A stretch of DNA of 49,800 bases from an uncultured Lachnospiraceae bacterium (GCA_947174015.1 CAMWHJ010000020.1:1-49800), one strand, 5' to 3'; counted from the first letter of the stretch, positions 15,401 through 24,980 are shown. The notes: a model not told the origin generated them from the letters alone. A program made the numbers and translations.

Positions 15401-16798
15401 ATGAATTGTTATCATTGTGGCGCAGAATTAGCGGAAAACGATTTCTGTACCTCCTGTGGTGCAGATGTTAAGGTTTATAAAAAGATTATCTGGCTTTCCA
15501 ACCATTATTATAATGAGGGTTTGGAGAAGGCGGCAGTCCGGGATTTATCCGGGGCAGCAGTGAGCCTGAAACAGAGTTTAAAATACAATAAGAAAAATAT
15601 TAAGGCAAGAAATCTGCTGGGCTTAGTCTATTATGAGATGGGAGAGATCGTTTCAGCTTTAAGTGAATGGGTAATCAGCAAGAATATGCAGAATAAGAAA
15701 AATGTAGTGGATGACTATATTAAAGCAGTGCAGTCAAACCCTGCCAAGTTAGAGGAGATCAACCAGAGCATAAAGAAATATAATCTTGCACTGATTTATT
15801 GTAGACAGGGCAGTATGGATTTGGCGATTATACAGCTGAAAAAGATTTTGCTGGTGAATCCAAAACTTATTAAGGCAAGGCAGCTTTTGGCTTTAATTCA
15901 CTTAAAAAACGGTGACTATAATCTGGCAGCAAAGGAATTGAAGAGGGCAGAGGAGATTGATTCCAACAATACCATGACACTGCGGTATCTTCGGGAATTG
16001 GAGTTGGTGCGGGGAAAGAAAGTGAACAACGTGACCAATGAGCCCAGAAGAGAAAACAAGGTTACTTACAAGGTAGGAAATGATACTGTAATCCAGCCAA
16101 AGGAATACAAAGAAAATACCGGAATGTCAACGGTGATAAATATTATTATCGGCTTGCTGCTGGGTGCGGCACTGGTTTGGTTTGTGGTGGTGCCGGCAAA
16201 GGTAAGCCTTACCAGAACGGAAGCAGATGCGGAGATCAAGCAGTACAATGAGCAGGTGGCAGCCAAGGAGACTGCCATGGAAGAAATGGAAACAAATTTA
16301 AGTGATTTGGAAAGTAAGAATAAGAGTTTGCAGCAACAGATAGAGGGTTACGAAGGTGATAATGGCGTACTGACTGCTTATGATTCCTTGTTGAAAGCAT
16401 CTGCCCTTTATTTGGAAGGCAAATCCACAGAGGCGGCAGAGGCTGTTTCCGGAATTACAGAACAGACGGTCAACGGAGCAAAGGAAGGCTTCCAGATCAT
16501 GTATGCTAAGATTAACAGTGAGGTCATGGGTAAGGCAGCCAAGGAATATTATGACAATGGTTATGCAGCTTATACCAAGGGCAGGTATGAGGAGGCGGTA
16601 GAAAACCTGCAGAAGTCCTTTGCCATTGACAATACTTCGGTGATGGCACTTTATTACACCGCCCGTTCCTATCAAAAGATGGGGGACAATGAAAATGCAG
16701 CCAAAACTTTTCAAGAGGTAATTGAGAAATTTCCTGGTACAAAATCTGCCAGAGATGCACAGGCAAACCTGCCGTCAGTAACAACCACAACAGAGTAA
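15401..16798 (+). CDS. Zinc-ribbon and TPR membrane protein
   Basis: A 465-aa protein with four parts: an N-terminal zinc ribbon (CYHCG...CTSCG, residues 3-19); TPR repeats (about 30-190, e.g. LLGLVYYEMGEIVSAL); one membrane segment (about 248-268, INIIIGLLLGAALVWFVVV); then a coiled coil and two more TPRs (about 385-455). It most likely holds the first TPR block in the cytosol and the second outside, as a scaffold or assembly factor. Partners are not evident from context. The start has GGAGTG upstream, and a perfect hairpin terminator follows at 16881. Confidence 0.75.
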   Translation: MNCYHCGAELAENDFCTSCGADVKVYKKIIWLSNHYYNEGLEKAAVRDLSGAAVSLKQSLKYNKKNIKARNLLGLVYYEMGEIVSALSEWVISKNMQNKKNVVDDYIKAVQSNPAKLEEINQSIKKYNLALIYCRQGSMDLAIIQLKKILLVNPKLIKARQLLALIHLKNGDYNLAAKELKRAEEIDSNNTMTLRYLRELELVRGKKVNNVTNEPRRENKVTYKVGNDTVIQPKEYKENTGMSTVINIIIGLLLGAALVWFVVVPAKVSLTRTEADAEIKQYNEQVAAKETAMEEMETNLSDLESKNKSLQQQIEGYEGDNGVLTAYDSLLKASALYLEGKSTEAAEAVSGITEQTVNGAKEGFQIMYAKINSEVMGKAAKEYYDNGYAAYTKGRYEEAVENLQKSFAIDNTSVMALYYTARSYQKMGDNENAAKTFQEVIEKFPGTKSARDAQANLPSVTTTTE

Positions 16799-16805
16799 TT
16801 TGGAA

Positions 16806-16850
16806 GTAATTGTTAGTACAGGAATGTGCATTTACTGCACAGTTTATGAG
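16806..16850 (+). repeat. Diverged MITE copy F
   Basis: GTAATTGTTAGTACAG followed by ATGTGCATTTACTGCACAG and ATGAGA is a degenerate version of the MITE left end. It closely resembles the copy at 36785, so the two form a sub-family. No right end or duplication is visible. Confidence 0.6.
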
Positions 16851-16880
16851 AAGACATAGAGAAGTGATGAAACACAAAGG

Positions 16881-16911
16881 AAAAGCGATGACAGTGGTCA
16901 TCGCTTTTAAT
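16881..16911 (+). terminator. Rho-independent terminator of the TPR gene
   Basis: AAAAGCGATGAC (16881-16892) and GTCATCGCTTTT (16897-16908) form a perfect 12-bp stem with loop AGTG, ending in T residues. It lies only about 35 bp before spoIIAA. Confidence 0.8.
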
Positions 16912-16944
16912 TATGTCGAAATTTAGCAGAAAGAGGTGTAGAAT

Positions 16945-17262
16945 ATGGAAGAAATAGTGAAATTAGAGGGAGATGTATTATGGATTCAGGTACCAAGAGA
17001 GTTGGATCACCATAATTGTGGTGCAATCAGGGAGGCGGCAGATCAGATGTTGTTACAGCATCCGGTGCGTGAAGTGCTTTTTGATTTTGCAGGTACAGAA
17101 TTTATGGACAGCTCCGGCATCGGGGTAATTGTGGGACGATATAAGAATATTAAATGTTTTGGCGGCATGGTCAGTGCCATTCATTTAAACGAAAGAATCC
17201 GTAAGATATTTTTACTGTCCGGTTTAACGAAAATGATAACAATTTATGAGCAGGAGGCTTAG
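16945..17262 (+). CDS. spoIIAA: Anti-sigma F factor antagonist SpoIIAA
   Basis: A 105-aa STAS-domain protein. The phosphorylation site is in FMDSSGIGVIVGRYK (first serine, S56, equivalent to the B. subtilis Ser58). In the forespore the unphosphorylated form binds SpoIIAB and releases sigma F. It is first in the classical spoIIAA-spoIIAB-sigF order, which with the length makes the call firm. AGAGGTG precedes the start. A 7-base match to the Spo0A box (TGTCGAA, 16914-16920) lies 24 bp upstream. Confidence 0.95.
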   Translation: MEEIVKLEGDVLWIQVPRELDHHNCGAIREAADQMLLQHPVREVLFDFAGTEFMDSSGIGVIVGRYKNIKCFGGMVSAIHLNERIRKIFLLSGLTKMITIYEQEA

Positions 17263-17263
17263 C

Positions 17264-17701
17264 ATGCGGGAAAATAATATGAAAATAGAGTTTGACAGTG
17301 TATCAGAAAATGAGGGTTTTGCGAGGGTGGCAGTGGCTGCTTTTGCCTCAAATCTAAATCCTACGCTGGAGGAGATAGAGGATATCAAGACTGCCGTATC
17401 GGAGGCAGTTACCAATGCCATTATCCATGGTTATCCCTATAGTGTGGAGAAGATTTGGCTGGAGGCATCCATACGGGAGCAAACCTTGTTTTTGCAGGTA
17501 AAGGACAATGGCTGCGGCATTGAAAATATTGCCAAAGCCATGGAACCTATGTATACCACCAGACCGGATTTAGAGCGTTCCGGTATGGGTTTTGCCTTTA
17601 TGGAGGCCTTTATGGATGATATACATATTGAGAGTCAAGTGAATCATGGAACTACGGTGTTTATGAAAAAGACAATTTGTGGCGGTGAAGAGCAGGAATA
17701 A
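17264..17701 (+). CDS. spoIIAB: Anti-sigma F factor SpoIIAB
   Basis: A 145-aa GHKL kinase. The ATP-binding motifs are AVSEAVTNAIIHGYP (N-box), VKDNGCGI (G1) and RSGMGFAFMEAFMD (G2). It binds and inhibits sigma F and phosphorylates SpoIIAA. I use the ATG at 17264, which has AGGAGG overlapping the end of spoIIAA; an upstream ATG at 17246 lies within spoIIAA. The tail overlaps no known element, and sigF starts 10 bp after the stop. Confidence 0.95.
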   Translation: MRENNMKIEFDSVSENEGFARVAVAAFASNLNPTLEEIEDIKTAVSEAVTNAIIHGYPYSVEKIWLEASIREQTLFLQVKDNGCGIENIAKAMEPMYTTRPDLERSGMGFAFMEAFMDDIHIESQVNHGTTVFMKKTICGGEEQE

Positions 17702-17711
17702 AGAGGGGAAA

Positions 17712-18431
17712 ATGGTGGACCATACAATCGAATTAATTGATAAATCACACCAGGGGGACAAAATAGCGAGAGATACTTTAGTAGAGGAAAATTTAGGATT
17801 GGTATGGAATGTGGTAAAACGTTTTCTGGGTCGGGGACATGATGCAGAGGATTTATTTCAGATTGGATCCATCGGTTTGCTCAAAGCAATCGATCATTTT
17901 GACACCAGCTTTCAGGTGAAATTTTCCACCTATGCAGTTCCTATGATTATGGGGGAAATCCGTAGATTTCTCCGGGATGACGGCATGATAAAAGTCAGCC
18001 GCTCCATGAAGGAAAATGCATATAAAATTAAGCTGGCACAGGACAGCATAAGAAAGCGATCCGGCAGAGAACCAACCATAGAAGACTTGGAACGGGAAAG
18101 TCAGCTTTCCAAGGAAGAGATTCTTCTTGCCATGGATGTTCAGATGGAGGTGGAATCAATTTATCGTTCGGTATATACGGGAGATGGAAATGAAATCTGT
18201 CTGGCAGATAAAATTGCAGACAAAAAAGATGAAAACGAATCATCCATGAACAAAATTGTGCTGGAAGAATTGATGAAGGAACTGGAAGAAAAAGAGCGCA
18301 GGCTGATTGTGCTGCGCTACTTTGAGGACAAGACCCAGACCGAGACAGCAAAACGATTGGGCATCAGTCAAGTGCAGGTGAGCCGTTTAGAAAAAAAAAT
18401 ACTGCTGAGAATGCGGGGGAAGCTGTCTTAA
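17712..18431 (+). CDS. sigF: RNA polymerase sporulation sigma factor SigF
   Basis: A 239-aa sigma-70-family factor. Region 2 includes LVEENLGLVWNVVKRFLGRGHDAEDLFQIGSIGLLKAIDHFD and the -10-recognition segment VKFSTYAVPMIMGEIRRFLRD; region 4 ends LRYFEDKTQTETAKRLGISQVQVSRLEKKIL. It directs forespore genes. The start at 17712 follows AGAGGGGAAA; an in-frame ATG at 17679 overlaps spoIIAB and has no site. Its place after spoIIAA and spoIIAB is diagnostic. Confidence 0.96.
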   Translation: MVDHTIELIDKSHQGDKIARDTLVEENLGLVWNVVKRFLGRGHDAEDLFQIGSIGLLKAIDHFDTSFQVKFSTYAVPMIMGEIRRFLRDDGMIKVSRSMKENAYKIKLAQDSIRKRSGREPTIEDLERESQLSKEEILLAMDVQMEVESIYRSVYTGDGNEICLADKIADKKDENESSMNKIVLEELMKELEEKERRLIVLRYFEDKTQTETAKRLGISQVQVSRLEKKILLRMRGKLS

Positions 18432-18512
18432 CAAAACAGAATTTTGGCACTGGTATGGATAGAGTGTGCAGCTCCATATGGAATAGTAATGCCTATATTT
18501 ATACATCAATAC

Positions 18513-18542
18513 TTGTCAAAGAAATGGGGATAATGTTATACT
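18513..18542 (+). promoter_or_regulatory. Sigma-A-like promoter for the ORF at 18607
   Basis: TTGTCA at 18513-18518 and TATACT at 18537-18542, with an 18-bp gap. Confidence 0.55.
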
Positions 18543-18566
18543 GTGGGAAACAAAAGGGAAAGGAAT

Positions 18567-18593
18567 GTAATTGTGCAGTACCTTCGCAGTTAC
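18567..18593 (+). repeat. 27-bp MITE-end unit, minus orientation
   Basis: GTAATTGTGCAGTACC...GCAGTTAC matches the reverse complement of the right-end unit of copy D at 22 of 27 positions. Its flanks AAAGGAAT and AAAGGGAG match at 6 of 8, which may be a decayed duplication. It ends 13 bp before the start of the next gene, so its right flank forms part of that gene's ribosome site (AAAGGGAG). Confidence 0.55.
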
Positions 18594-18606
18594 AAAGGGA
18601 GTAAAT

Positions 18607-18885
18607 ATGTTTCGATTGTGGGCAAAGATTTGGAAAAACGGCAAAATGAAGCAGGATACAGTGATTGAAAACGGAGAGAAAGATACCAGAACACACAAGG
18701 TATTTCAGGCACTGGAGCAGGTGTGTTATCAGTTTGATCTGAGCGTTCCCATGTGGTTAGATACCAATATCGAGGAATTTAAAAAAGTGGGTAAGACAAA
18801 GTTTTATCAGGACAGTTTTGGTGAAAGCATTTCCTTTGATGCGTTGGAAATTCAGGTTATCCAAGAGGATATGCCTTGGGAATAA
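18607..18885 (+). CDS. Conserved 92-aa hypothetical protein
   Basis: A small protein of unknown function that begins with a basic, aromatic helix (MFRLWAKIWKNGKMK) and continues as mixed alpha/beta. It contains LDTNIEEFKKVGKTKFYQDSFGESISFDALEIQVI, which looks like a compact folded domain. No catalytic motif is recognised. The start at 18607 has AAAGGGAG 6 bases upstream; an apparent start at 18571 lies inside the repeat unit. It stands alone between sigF and the GH13 gene. Confidence 0.65.
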   Translation: MFRLWAKIWKNGKMKQDTVIENGEKDTRTHKVFQALEQVCYQFDLSVPMWLDTNIEEFKKVGKTKFYQDSFGESISFDALEIQVIQEDMPWE

Positions 18886-19043
18886 ACAAGGAATCATGCC
18901 GCTGTTACTGTGGGCAGGGAATCTGTAAATCGCAGCAAAAGAGCAGAATCGTGTTAGTATTCGGCATATTTAAGGTGGAAAACAAGGGCATATGTTTGTA
19001 TACTATAACCAAAAGAAAACAATAAAGCAAAGGAGTATATGGG

Positions 19044-20807
19044 ATGAATTTTGCAGCAGTTTACCATAGGATGGCAGACAACATGTGCTATCCGTTAAAT
19101 GATGATGATTTGATTATCAATATAAAAACCGCTTATGACGTAAAGCAGGTATTTCTCCATTATGGTGATCCGTTTGAAAGTGGAATCTTAGGGGGAAATC
19201 AGGTGTGGAACGGCAAACGGGAGGAAATTGTTTTTAAAAAACGGCTGGAACATCATATCTGGTGGACAACCACTGTAAAGCCGCAGTTTAAACGGTGCAG
19301 GTATTATTTTGAACTGATTACCGCAGAGGAACAGGTGTGGTATTATACGGAAAACGGATTCTATGATGAGGAGCACAGGCAGAAATACGCAGGTACCATG
19401 CAGTGTTTTACCTTTCCCTGGATGAATCCGGCAGACATCGGCAGAACGCCTCACTGGGTGACTTCCACTGTGTGGTATCAGATTTTTCCGGAGCGTTTCT
19501 GTAACGGTGATCCCAGTATTAATCCAAAGGATACGCTTCCATGGGCGGGACCGGAAGATAAAGTGACGAATGAGCAGTTCTACGGCGGTGATTTAAAAGG
19601 AATTGACAGTAAGCTGAATTATCTGGAGGATTTAGGAATCACCGGCTTGTATCTGACACCCATCAATACAGCAGAGACCAGCCACAAGTACGATACCACC
19701 GACTATGAGAAAATAGATCCCCATTTTGGAGATAAGAAAGTGATGCAGGAACTGGTTGCCCATGCCCATGAAAAAGGTATGCGTGTGATGCTGGATGGTG
19801 TGTTCAACCACTGTGGATGGATGTTTCAACCATGGCAGGATGTGGTGGAAAAAGGACCGGAATCCGAATATTTTGACTGGTTTATGGTAAACGAATGGCC
19901 ATTCCGACGCAACGAACACAACACCAGAAAAGGAAGATACTATTCCTTTGCCTTTGCGGATTTTATGCCCAAATTAAACACCAATAATCCCAAGGTGATA
20001 GAATACCTGCTGGGTGTCTGCGAAATGTGGGTACGGGAATACGATATTGACGGACTGCGTTTGGATGTGGCAAATGAGATTTCCCATAAGTTCTGCAAGC
20101 TTCTGCGGGAGCGTATGCGTTCTTTAAAGCCGGATTTTTATATTTTAGGGGAAATTTGGCATGATTCGGTGGAATGGCTTCGGGGAGATGAATTTGACGG
20201 GGTTATGAACTATCCCTTGGCAGGAAGCATCTTGGAATTTTGGATTAACGAAGAAAAAGGCAAGCATGAATTTGAGTACGCCATCAATCGCTGCTATACC
20301 ATGTATACCCAGCAGATAAATGATGCATTGTTTAATCTGCTGGATTCCCATGATACCATCCGCCTGATTACAAAGATGGGCAGTTTGGATAAGTTTTATC
20401 AGCAGATGGCAGTTTTGTTTGCCATGCCGGGTAGTACTTGTATCTATTATGGTACAGAGCTGGCTTTGGAGGGAAGCTTTGATCCGGACTGCAGAAGGTG
20501 TATGCCTTGGAAAGAGATTGAAGCAGGATGTTATGATGATAAGATTGCGATTATGAAGCAGTTGATTCGACTTAGAAAAGAAAATCCACTGTTTCGTAGC
20601 AGAAACTTCCATTTTACGGAAGAGTATAAGGAAAACCGTCTGGTGGAATTTATAAAACTGGACAATTACGGCAGCGACAAAATGCAGGTGCTTCTAAACT
20701 GTACCCAAGGGGATGTGAAGGTACATGCAGTTGGAGAAATTTTATTTGCTCATGGTTATGAGGAAGGTATTTTAAAGAAAGATGGAGTCTTAATTTCAAA
20801 AATGTAA
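19044..20807 (+). CDS. GH13 alpha-glycosidase (neopullulanase / cyclomaltodextrinase type)
   Basis: A 587-aa enzyme. The N-terminal ~125 residues look like the CBM34-type domain of the neopullulanase subfamily (GH13_20). The catalytic barrel follows, with nucleophile D341 (GLRLDVANE), acid/base E370 (LGEIWHD) and transition-state D437 (LLDSHDT). It has no signal peptide, so it acts in the cytosol, hydrolysing maltodextrins, cyclodextrins or pullulan-type bonds. With the debranching enzyme at 7343 it suggests active alpha-glucan use. AAAGGAG precedes the start, and a hairpin terminator follows. Confidence 0.92.
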   Translation: MNFAAVYHRMADNMCYPLNDDDLIINIKTAYDVKQVFLHYGDPFESGILGGNQVWNGKREEIVFKKRLEHHIWWTTTVKPQFKRCRYYFELITAEEQVWYYTENGFYDEEHRQKYAGTMQCFTFPWMNPADIGRTPHWVTSTVWYQIFPERFCNGDPSINPKDTLPWAGPEDKVTNEQFYGGDLKGIDSKLNYLEDLGITGLYLTPINTAETSHKYDTTDYEKIDPHFGDKKVMQELVAHAHEKGMRVMLDGVFNHCGWMFQPWQDVVEKGPESEYFDWFMVNEWPFRRNEHNTRKGRYYSFAFADFMPKLNTNNPKVIEYLLGVCEMWVREYDIDGLRLDVANEISHKFCKLLRERMRSLKPDFYILGEIWHDSVEWLRGDEFDGVMNYPLAGSILEFWINEEKGKHEFEYAINRCYTMYTQQINDALFNLLDSHDTIRLITKMGSLDKFYQQMAVLFAMPGSTCIYYGTELALEGSFDPDCRRCMPWKEIEAGCYDDKIAIMKQLIRLRKENPLFRSRNFHFTEEYKENRLVEFIKLDNYGSDKMQVLLNCTQGDVKVHAVGEILFAHGYEEGILKKDGVLISKM

Positions 20808-20852
20808 GAGAAGGTTCCGGAGAGCCCCTGACGGTTTTCTGGAACCTTTCTA
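20808..20852 (+). terminator. Rho-independent terminator after the GH13 gene
   Basis: AGAAGGTTCC (20809-20818) pairs with GGAACCTTTCT (20841-20851). The loop holds a further GGAGA/TTTTC extension. Confidence 0.65.
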
Positions 20853-20955
20853 AAATCTTGGCGGTAAGGTTTTTTGAATCAATACTTTTCTTGCGGCTGA
20901 TTTTGTGGTATTATGGAAGAATATTAGTGCATTAATGACTTAGGGAGGAAACATT

Positions 20956-22629
20956 GTGGAAGAAGAAAAAGAAGTAGTATCCAAAAATTTTATTGAACAA
21001 ATCATAGAAAAGGATTTGGAGGAAGGAACTTACGACAGTGTATGTACACGTTTCCCACCAGAACCAAATGGTTATCTTCATATCGGACATGCCAAGTCCA
21101 TATTATTAAATTATGGGCTTGCCAAAGAATATCAGGGATCTTTTCATATGCGTTTTGATGATACCAATCCAACAAAGGAAAAACAGGAATTTGTAGAGTC
21201 CATAAAAGAAGATATACAGTGGCTTGGTGCTGACTGGGGTGAAAATATTTTCTTTGCATCCGATTACTTTGATGCCATGTATCAGGCAGCAGTGAAGCTG
21301 ATCAAAAAAGGCAGGGCATATGTGTGTGATTTAAATGCGGAAGAAATCAGAGAGTACCGGGGCACCTTAAAGGAACCGGGAAAGGAAAGTCCATACAGAA
21401 ACAGAACCGTAGAAGAGAATCTCCGGTTGTTTGAGGAGATGAAGGAGGGCAAGTATCAGGACGGAGAAAAGGTGCTTCGGGCAAAAATTGATATGGCATC
21501 TCCAAATATTAATATGCGTGACCCGATTATCTACCGGGTGGCTCGTATGACACACCACAATACGGGAGATAAGTGGTGCATTTATCCTATGTATGATTTT
21601 GCCCATCCCATTGAGGATGCCATAGAAGGGATAACCCATTCCATCTGTACCTTGGAATTTGAGGATCACAGACCATTGTATGAATGGGTGGTAAAGGAAT
21701 TGGAGTATGAAAAGCCTCCAAAGCAGATTGAATTTGCCAAGCTTTACTTAACCAATGTGGTAACCGGTAAGCGTTATATCAAAAAGCTGGTGGAGGATGG
21801 CATTGTGGATGGCTGGGATGATCCCCGCCTTGTTTCCATTGCCGCCTTGAGAAGAAGAGGATTTACACCGGAATCTCTGCGAAATTTTATTGAGCTGTGT
21901 GGTGTGTCAAAGGCGCAGAGTTCGGTGGATTATGCTATGCTGGAGTATTGCATCCGCGAGGATTTGAAGATGAAAAAACCAAGAATGATGGCTGCTTTAG
22001 ATCCTATAAAATTGGTGATAGATAATTATCCGGAGGGACAGGTAGAGTATTTGGATGTGGCAAATAATCTGGAAAATGAAGAACTGGGATTTCGAAAAGT
22101 CCCCTTTTGCAGAGAACTTTACATTGACAGAGAGGACTTTATGGAGGAACCGCCCAAGAAATATTTCCGGCTGTTTCCGGGCAATGAAGTACGTCTGATG
22201 CATGCATACTTTGTAAAATGTGAAAGCTTTGTAAAGGATGAAATGGGTAAGGTCATTGAGGTGCACTGCACCTATGATCCGGAGACCAAGGCAGGTTCCG
22301 GTTTTACCGGACGCAAGGTGAAGGGAACCATTCACTGGGTACCGGCACCCTTTGCAGTAAAAGCGGAAGTAAGACTCTATGAAAATATTGTAGATGAGGA
22401 AAAAGGGGTGTATAATGAGGATGGAAGTATCAATGTAAATCCAAACTCATTAACCGTTTTGAAAGATTGCTGTCTGGAACCGAGTTTTGATCATGTGAAA
22501 GCATATGACAGTTTTCAGTTTGTGAGACAGGGATATTTCTGTGTGGATTGTAAGGACTCCACACCGGAACAGTTGGTTTTTAACCGTATTGTTTCATTAA
22601 AGAGTTCATTTAAATTAGAGAAAAAATAG
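20956..22629 (+). CDS. glnS: Glutamine--tRNA ligase
   Basis: A 557-aa class I synthetase. [18 protein letters not shown] holds the HIGH motif at residues 42-45, and the tRNA-facing block [22 protein letters not shown] is typical of GlnRS rather than GluRS. The KMSKS-equivalent is unusual ([11 protein letters not shown]). Start is GTG at 20956 with GGGAGGAA upstream. A C-terminal anticodon-binding beta-barrel is present. Many Firmicutes lack GlnRS and use GatCAB, but Lachnospiraceae often carry glnS. The gene is 16 bp upstream of a DUF2225 gene. Confidence 0.93.
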   Translation: MEEEKEVVSKNFIEQIIEKDLEEGTYDSVCTRFPPEPNGYLHIGHAKSILLNYGLAKEYQGSFHMRFDDTNPTKEKQEFVESIKEDIQWLGADWGENIFFASDYFDAMYQAAVKLIKKGRAYVCDLNAEEIREYRGTLKEPGKESPYRNRTVEENLRLFEEMKEGKYQDGEKVLRAKIDMASPNINMRDPIIYRVARMTHHNTGDKWCIYPMYDFAHPIEDAIEGITHSICTLEFEDHRPLYEWVVKELEYEKPPKQIEFAKLYLTNVVTGKRYIKKLVEDGIVDGWDDPRLVSIAALRRRGFTPESLRNFIELCGVSKAQSSVDYAMLEYCIREDLKMKKPRMMAALDPIKLVIDNYPEGQVEYLDVANNLENEELGFRKVPFCRELYIDREDFMEEPPKKYFRLFPGNEVRLMHAYFVKCESFVKDEMGKVIEVHCTYDPETKAGSGFTGRKVKGTIHWVPAPFAVKAEVRLYENIVDEEKGVYNEDGSINVNPNSLTVLKDCCLEPSFDHVKAYDSFQFVRQGYFCVDCKDSTPEQLVFNRIVSLKSSFKLEKK

Positions 22630-22645
22630 CAGGAGGTAAATTGGG

Positions 22646-23485
22646 ATGAGTATTTTTGACGGATTGGGAAAATTTGGATTGGGAGATTTGGCATCTTCTA
22701 ATGTATTTGAGGAGGAGAAAAAAGAGGAAAGTAAAGCCACCGCTGCTGCAGCTAAGTCACCGGAGGATGTGGAAGCAGAAATGCTGTTGGATAAGAAGTA
22801 TCAGTGTCCTCAGTGTGAGAAGGAGTTTACTTCTAAGATGGTTCGGCAGGGCAAGGCAAAATTAGCGGGACAGGAGATGGATCTGCGTGTTATCTATGAG
22901 AATATTGACATGACAAAGTATGATGTTGTGATGTGTCCCCATTGTGGATATGCGGCATTGAACCGCTATTTTGGTGCATCAACTTCAACTCAGTTGAAGT
23001 TAATCAAAGAAAACATCTCCATGAAATTTCAGCCAAAGGAATTTAATGGAAAAATCTATTCCTATGATGAAGCCATTGAGCGATATCAGATGGCATTGAT
23101 CAATGCCTTGGTGAAAAAATCCAAAGCCAGTGAAAAGGCAGATATCTGTTTGAAAAGTTCCTGGCTGGTCCGCGGTAAAATGGAAACATTAGATCCCCAA
23201 AAGGATGCAGAGGAGATTCAGAAACTTAAAGAACAGGAAAAAGAATTTTCCAAGAATGCCTTTGACGGTTTTGTAAAGGCAAGAAGTACAGAGTCTTTCC
23301 CCATGTGCGGCAGAGATGAATATTCTACGGATTACCTGATTGCAGCGTTGGCATATAAAAATGAAAAGTATGATATTGCTATGCGTATGTTGGGCGGTGT
23401 GATTACCGGTCAAAATGTGAATCCCCGTCTCAAAGAAAAAGCGAGGGATCTGAAAGATGAAGTTGTGAAGAAGACCAAGGCATAG
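22646..23485 (+). CDS. DUF2225 family zinc-binding protein
   Basis: A 279-aa cytosolic protein. Two cysteine pairs (YQCPQCEKEF near residue 51 and VMCPHCGYAALNRYF near 93) form the zinc-binding head of the DUF2225 family. The C-terminal two-thirds are helical and TPR-like (AIERYQMALINALV...). The biochemical function is unknown. AGGAGG precedes the start, and it is probably cotranscribed with glnS. Confidence 0.85.
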   Translation: MSIFDGLGKFGLGDLASSNVFEEEKKEESKATAAAAKSPEDVEAEMLLDKKYQCPQCEKEFTSKMVRQGKAKLAGQEMDLRVIYENIDMTKYDVVMCPHCGYAALNRYFGASTSTQLKLIKENISMKFQPKEFNGKIYSYDEAIERYQMALINALVKKSKASEKADICLKSSWLVRGKMETLDPQKDAEEIQKLKEQEKEFSKNAFDGFVKARSTESFPMCGRDEYSTDYLIAALAYKNEKYDIAMRMLGGVITGQNVNPRLKEKARDLKDEVVKKTKA

Positions 23486-23506
23486 CCATAGAATTGATGA
23501 TTGTGT

Positions 23507-24919
23507 ATGAATGAAATTACCATGAATTTAGATACCTCGGCAAAGAAGCCTATGTATGAGCAGATTTACGAGTATATTAAGAAAGAGATTCAAAAGGGTC
23601 ATATAAAACCGGAAGAACGGCTGCCATCCACCAGAGCACTGGCAGCCCATCTTCAAGTCAGCAGAAGTACCATAGACTTAGCTTATGAACAGTTGATTTC
23701 TGAGGGCTATATTGCTTCTGTACCCTGTAAAGGTTATTATGTGGATCAAATCGAAGGTTTATATGATTTTAAAAGTGGAAATCTCCATTTTCAGAATCCT
23801 GAGGAAAGGACTTTGGTGCAAACTTCACAGAAGCCCAAGTATCTGGTGGATTTTAAGACTTCCGGAATTGATTTAGACAGTTTCCCATATAATACATGGA
23901 GGAAGCTGTCTAAATCAATTTTGTCAGACCATGAAAAAGAATTGTATACCATGGGAAACCCTAAGGGAGAATGGGAGTTTCGTGTTACCATCAGCAGATA
24001 TCTTCGTCAGTCCAGAGGTGTGGACTGTGAACCGGAGCAGATTGTGGTGGGTGCTGGAAGTGAGTATCTGCTGTTTCTCGTCAGCCAGATGTTGGGAAAA
24101 GTTTCCATAGCCATGGAAAGTCCCACTTACAAGCAGGCATATCATGTGCTGAAGAGTCTGAATCACCCCATTGAGATGGTTTCCATGGATAAGGCAGGTC
24201 TCAAAGTGGAGCATCTAAAAGAAAGCAGTGCCCAAGTGGCTTATGTGATGCCTTCCCATCAGTTTCCCTTGGGAATCGTGATGCCTTTAAAGCGGCGTAT
24301 GGAGCTGTTGTCTTGGGCTGCCCAGAAAGAGGAACGCTATATCATTGAAGATGATTATGACAGTGAATTCCGATATAAGGGAAAGCCGATTCCCGCTCTG
24401 CAGGGCTATGACAGAAAAGATAAGGTGATATACTTGGGAACCTTTTCCAGATCCATTGCACCGGCAATTCGAATCAGTTATATGGTGCTGCCCAAAACCT
24501 TGCTGAGTTCCTTTGAAAAATCCTGTGGCGTGTATTCCTCCACAGTTTCCAGAATTGACCAGAGCATTGTGAATGACTTTATTACTTATGGTTATTTCGA
24601 ACGTCATTTAAATAAAATGCGTGCAGTGTATAAAAGCAAGCATGACTGTCTGATTGCGGGATTGAAATGTTTGCAGAAAGTATGTACGATCGAAGGTGAA
24701 AATGCGGGGGTACATATGCTTTTAAAGATGCAGAATTCACGCAGGGAAGAGGAATGGATTGCATTGGCAGAGAAAGAGGGAATTAAAGTATACGGTTTAT
24801 CAGAATACTATATTTCCAAGGAAGATATTCCGGATACAAAATTGATTTTGGGATATGCTAATTTAAAGGAAGAGGATATTGTCACAGCGTGCAATAAATT
24901 ACAGAAAGTATGGCAATAA
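23507..24919 (+). CDS. MocR-type regulator (GntR winged helix fused to aminotransferase-like domain)
   Basis: A 470-aa protein. Residues 1-80 are a GntR winged helix (LPSTRALAAHLQVSRSTIDLAYEQL) and about 105-470 a fold-type I aminotransferase domain (VVGAGSEYLLFLVSQML; EDDYDSEFRY). These proteins sense amino-group metabolites or PLP and regulate nearby genes. At the position that normally holds the PLP-binding lysine (SFSKT/GTFSKS), residue 315 is arginine: GTFSRSIAPAIR. The start is uncertain: the ribosome site is weak, and TTG at 23501 or ATG at 23522 is possible. No aminotransferase or pyridoxine gene is adjacent. Confidence 0.88.
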   Translation: MNEITMNLDTSAKKPMYEQIYEYIKKEIQKGHIKPEERLPSTRALAAHLQVSRSTIDLAYEQLISEGYIASVPCKGYYVDQIEGLYDFKSGNLHFQNPEERTLVQTSQKPKYLVDFKTSGIDLDSFPYNTWRKLSKSILSDHEKELYTMGNPKGEWEFRVTISRYLRQSRGVDCEPEQIVVGAGSEYLLFLVSQMLGKVSIAMESPTYKQAYHVLKSLNHPIEMVSMDKAGLKVEHLKESSAQVAYVMPSHQFPLGIVMPLKRRMELLSWAAQKEERYIIEDDYDSEFRYKGKPIPALQGYDRKDKVIYLGTFSRSIAPAIRISYMVLPKTLLSSFEKSCGVYSSTVSRIDQSIVNDFITYGYFERHLNKMRAVYKSKHDCLIAGLKCLQKVCTIEGENAGVHMLLKMQNSRREEEWIALAEKEGIKVYGLSEYYISKEDIPDTKLILGYANLKEEDIVTACNKLQKVWQ

Positions 24920-24951
24920 TTTGTTAGATTCTAACAGTTTTGAAAAAAAGC

Positions 24952-24980
24952 TTGCAAAATGGGATATTTTGGGGTATCAT
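24952..24980 (+). promoter_or_regulatory. Sigma-A promoter for the DUF6465 gene
   Basis: TTGCAA at 24952-24957 and TATCAT at 24975-24980 with a 17-bp gap; the gene starts about 70 bp downstream. Confidence 0.7.
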
